32,415 nucleotides of DNA from an uncultured Collinsella sp. Its GTDB lineage: Bacteria; Actinomycetota; Coriobacteriia; Coriobacteriales; Coriobacteriaceae. The stretch lies in assembly GCA_900541185.1 (NCBI GenBank), contig UQIQ01000019.1, positions 1 through 32,415 on the forward strand, read 5' to 3'. The translations under genes and the position numbers were made by a program. The notes beneath the pieces are model-generated. The model was not told the DNA's origin and made no database searches. It saw nothing but the letters and a program-made list of their open reading frames with translations. Shown piece after piece: positions 32,164 through 32,415 of the stretch. The stretch's first letter is position 1; every line of letters begins with the position of its first letter.

Positions 32164-32236
32164 ATAAGTTGCGGTGAAATAGGGACTGTTTAAACGATTC
32201 AACCCCAAATTCAGTCCCTATTTCACCGCAACTTAT
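32164..32236. repeat. Perfect 25-bp inverted repeat with AGGGACTG core
   Basis: The arm at 32164-32188 (containing GCGGTGAAATAGGGACTG) is exactly complementary to the arm at 32212-32236, around a 23-nt A-rich loop. It follows a good terminator, so it is not needed for PTS termination. Its GGGACTG core recalls the GGGACAG loops of the hairpins at 1456 and 9099. Confidence 0.8.
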
Positions 32237-32415
32237 AAAAGGGCATAGAGGGGGCTACCTATCGAGTCTTTGTCGCGAACAGATCATCAGCCAGAATTCC
32301 GTTCGCACGATATCGCTCTGGACCGACCGAGTTTCCGCAGCTCGCCCGCCGGACGGGGCGATTAAGTTTGTCGCGAGTTCCGCACGCAAAGGAAAGCACT
32401 TAATGTGCTTTCCGT
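32237..32415. other. Unassigned terminal region with short open frames
   Basis: No convincing gene is seen. On the minus strand one frame is open from the window edge to a stop at 32255-32257 (53 codons including the stop), and another runs from a GTG at 32399 to a stop at 32259-32261 (46 residues). A plus-strand frame is open over much of the same stretch. Several overlapping open frames in GC-rich DNA argue against a confident coding call. GGAAAGCAC (32391-32399) and GTGCTTTCC (32405-32413) form a 9-bp hairpin at the very end. Confidence 0.4.

Noticed and set aside
1..32415. CRISPR array, tRNA, rRNA, phage or transposon genes
   Set aside because: No regularly spaced direct repeats, cloverleaf sequences or transposase/integrase motifs were found by reading; tRNAscan-SE and a CRISPR finder were not run.

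Overview
This 32.4 kb window looks like chromosomal core sequence from a high-GC Coriobacteriia bacterium, most probably Collinsella or a close relative. The call rests on the strong G/C third-position bias, on gene content (a SigB/SigF-type sigma factor behind an RsbW-like protein, a transcriptional T-box before ileS, an Asp23 gene inside an efp-nusB cluster), and on short intergenic palindromes carrying GGGACA or GGGACT cores. The genus is inferred, not proven. No tRNA, rRNA, CRISPR array, transposase, integrase or phage gene was seen.

Layout. 1-2590: the 3' end of ftsH, a DUF523 gene, and a convergent iron-containing alcohol dehydrogenase. 2700-5880: an isoleucine T-box riboswitch and ileS. 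6100-7712: lspA and an RluA-family pseudouridine synthase, overlapping by one base. 7795-12283: a membrane glycosyltransferase, a small prepilin-peptidase-like protein, an HD (dGTPase-like) phosphohydrolase and rarA/mgsA. 12384-15540: a tightly overlapping cluster of a DUF948-like protein, a degenerate anti-sigma-like protein, a sigma factor and an AI-2E family permease. 15693-22369: alaS, ruvX, mltG, a YqeG-type HAD phosphatase, aroK and a dehydroquinate-synthase-like gene that appears to have lost its catalytic residues. 22502-28890: an M24 peptidase, efp, asp23, nusB, xseB, tlyA, nadK and recN. 28950-32083: a divergent rpiR regulator and fructose-type PTS permease. The last 330 bases hold a terminator, a perfect 25-bp inverted repeat and an unassigned stretch.

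How the genes fit together. Most are housekeeping functions: translation and its quality control (IleRS, AlaRS, EF-P, TlyA, RluA-type synthase), envelope maturation (FtsH, LspA, MltG), and DNA repair or recombination (RarA, RuvX, RecN, XseB). Two modules are regulatory: the anti-sigma-like/sigma pair, and RpiR facing the PTS gene across a region rich in TGAAA/TTTCA half-sites.

No wholly new system is evident. The best leads are the AroB-like pseudoenzyme beside an intact shikimate kinase, the RsbW-like protein lacking the ATP-binding asparagine, the structured leader before the M24 peptidase gene, and the family of GGGAC-core palindromes between genes.
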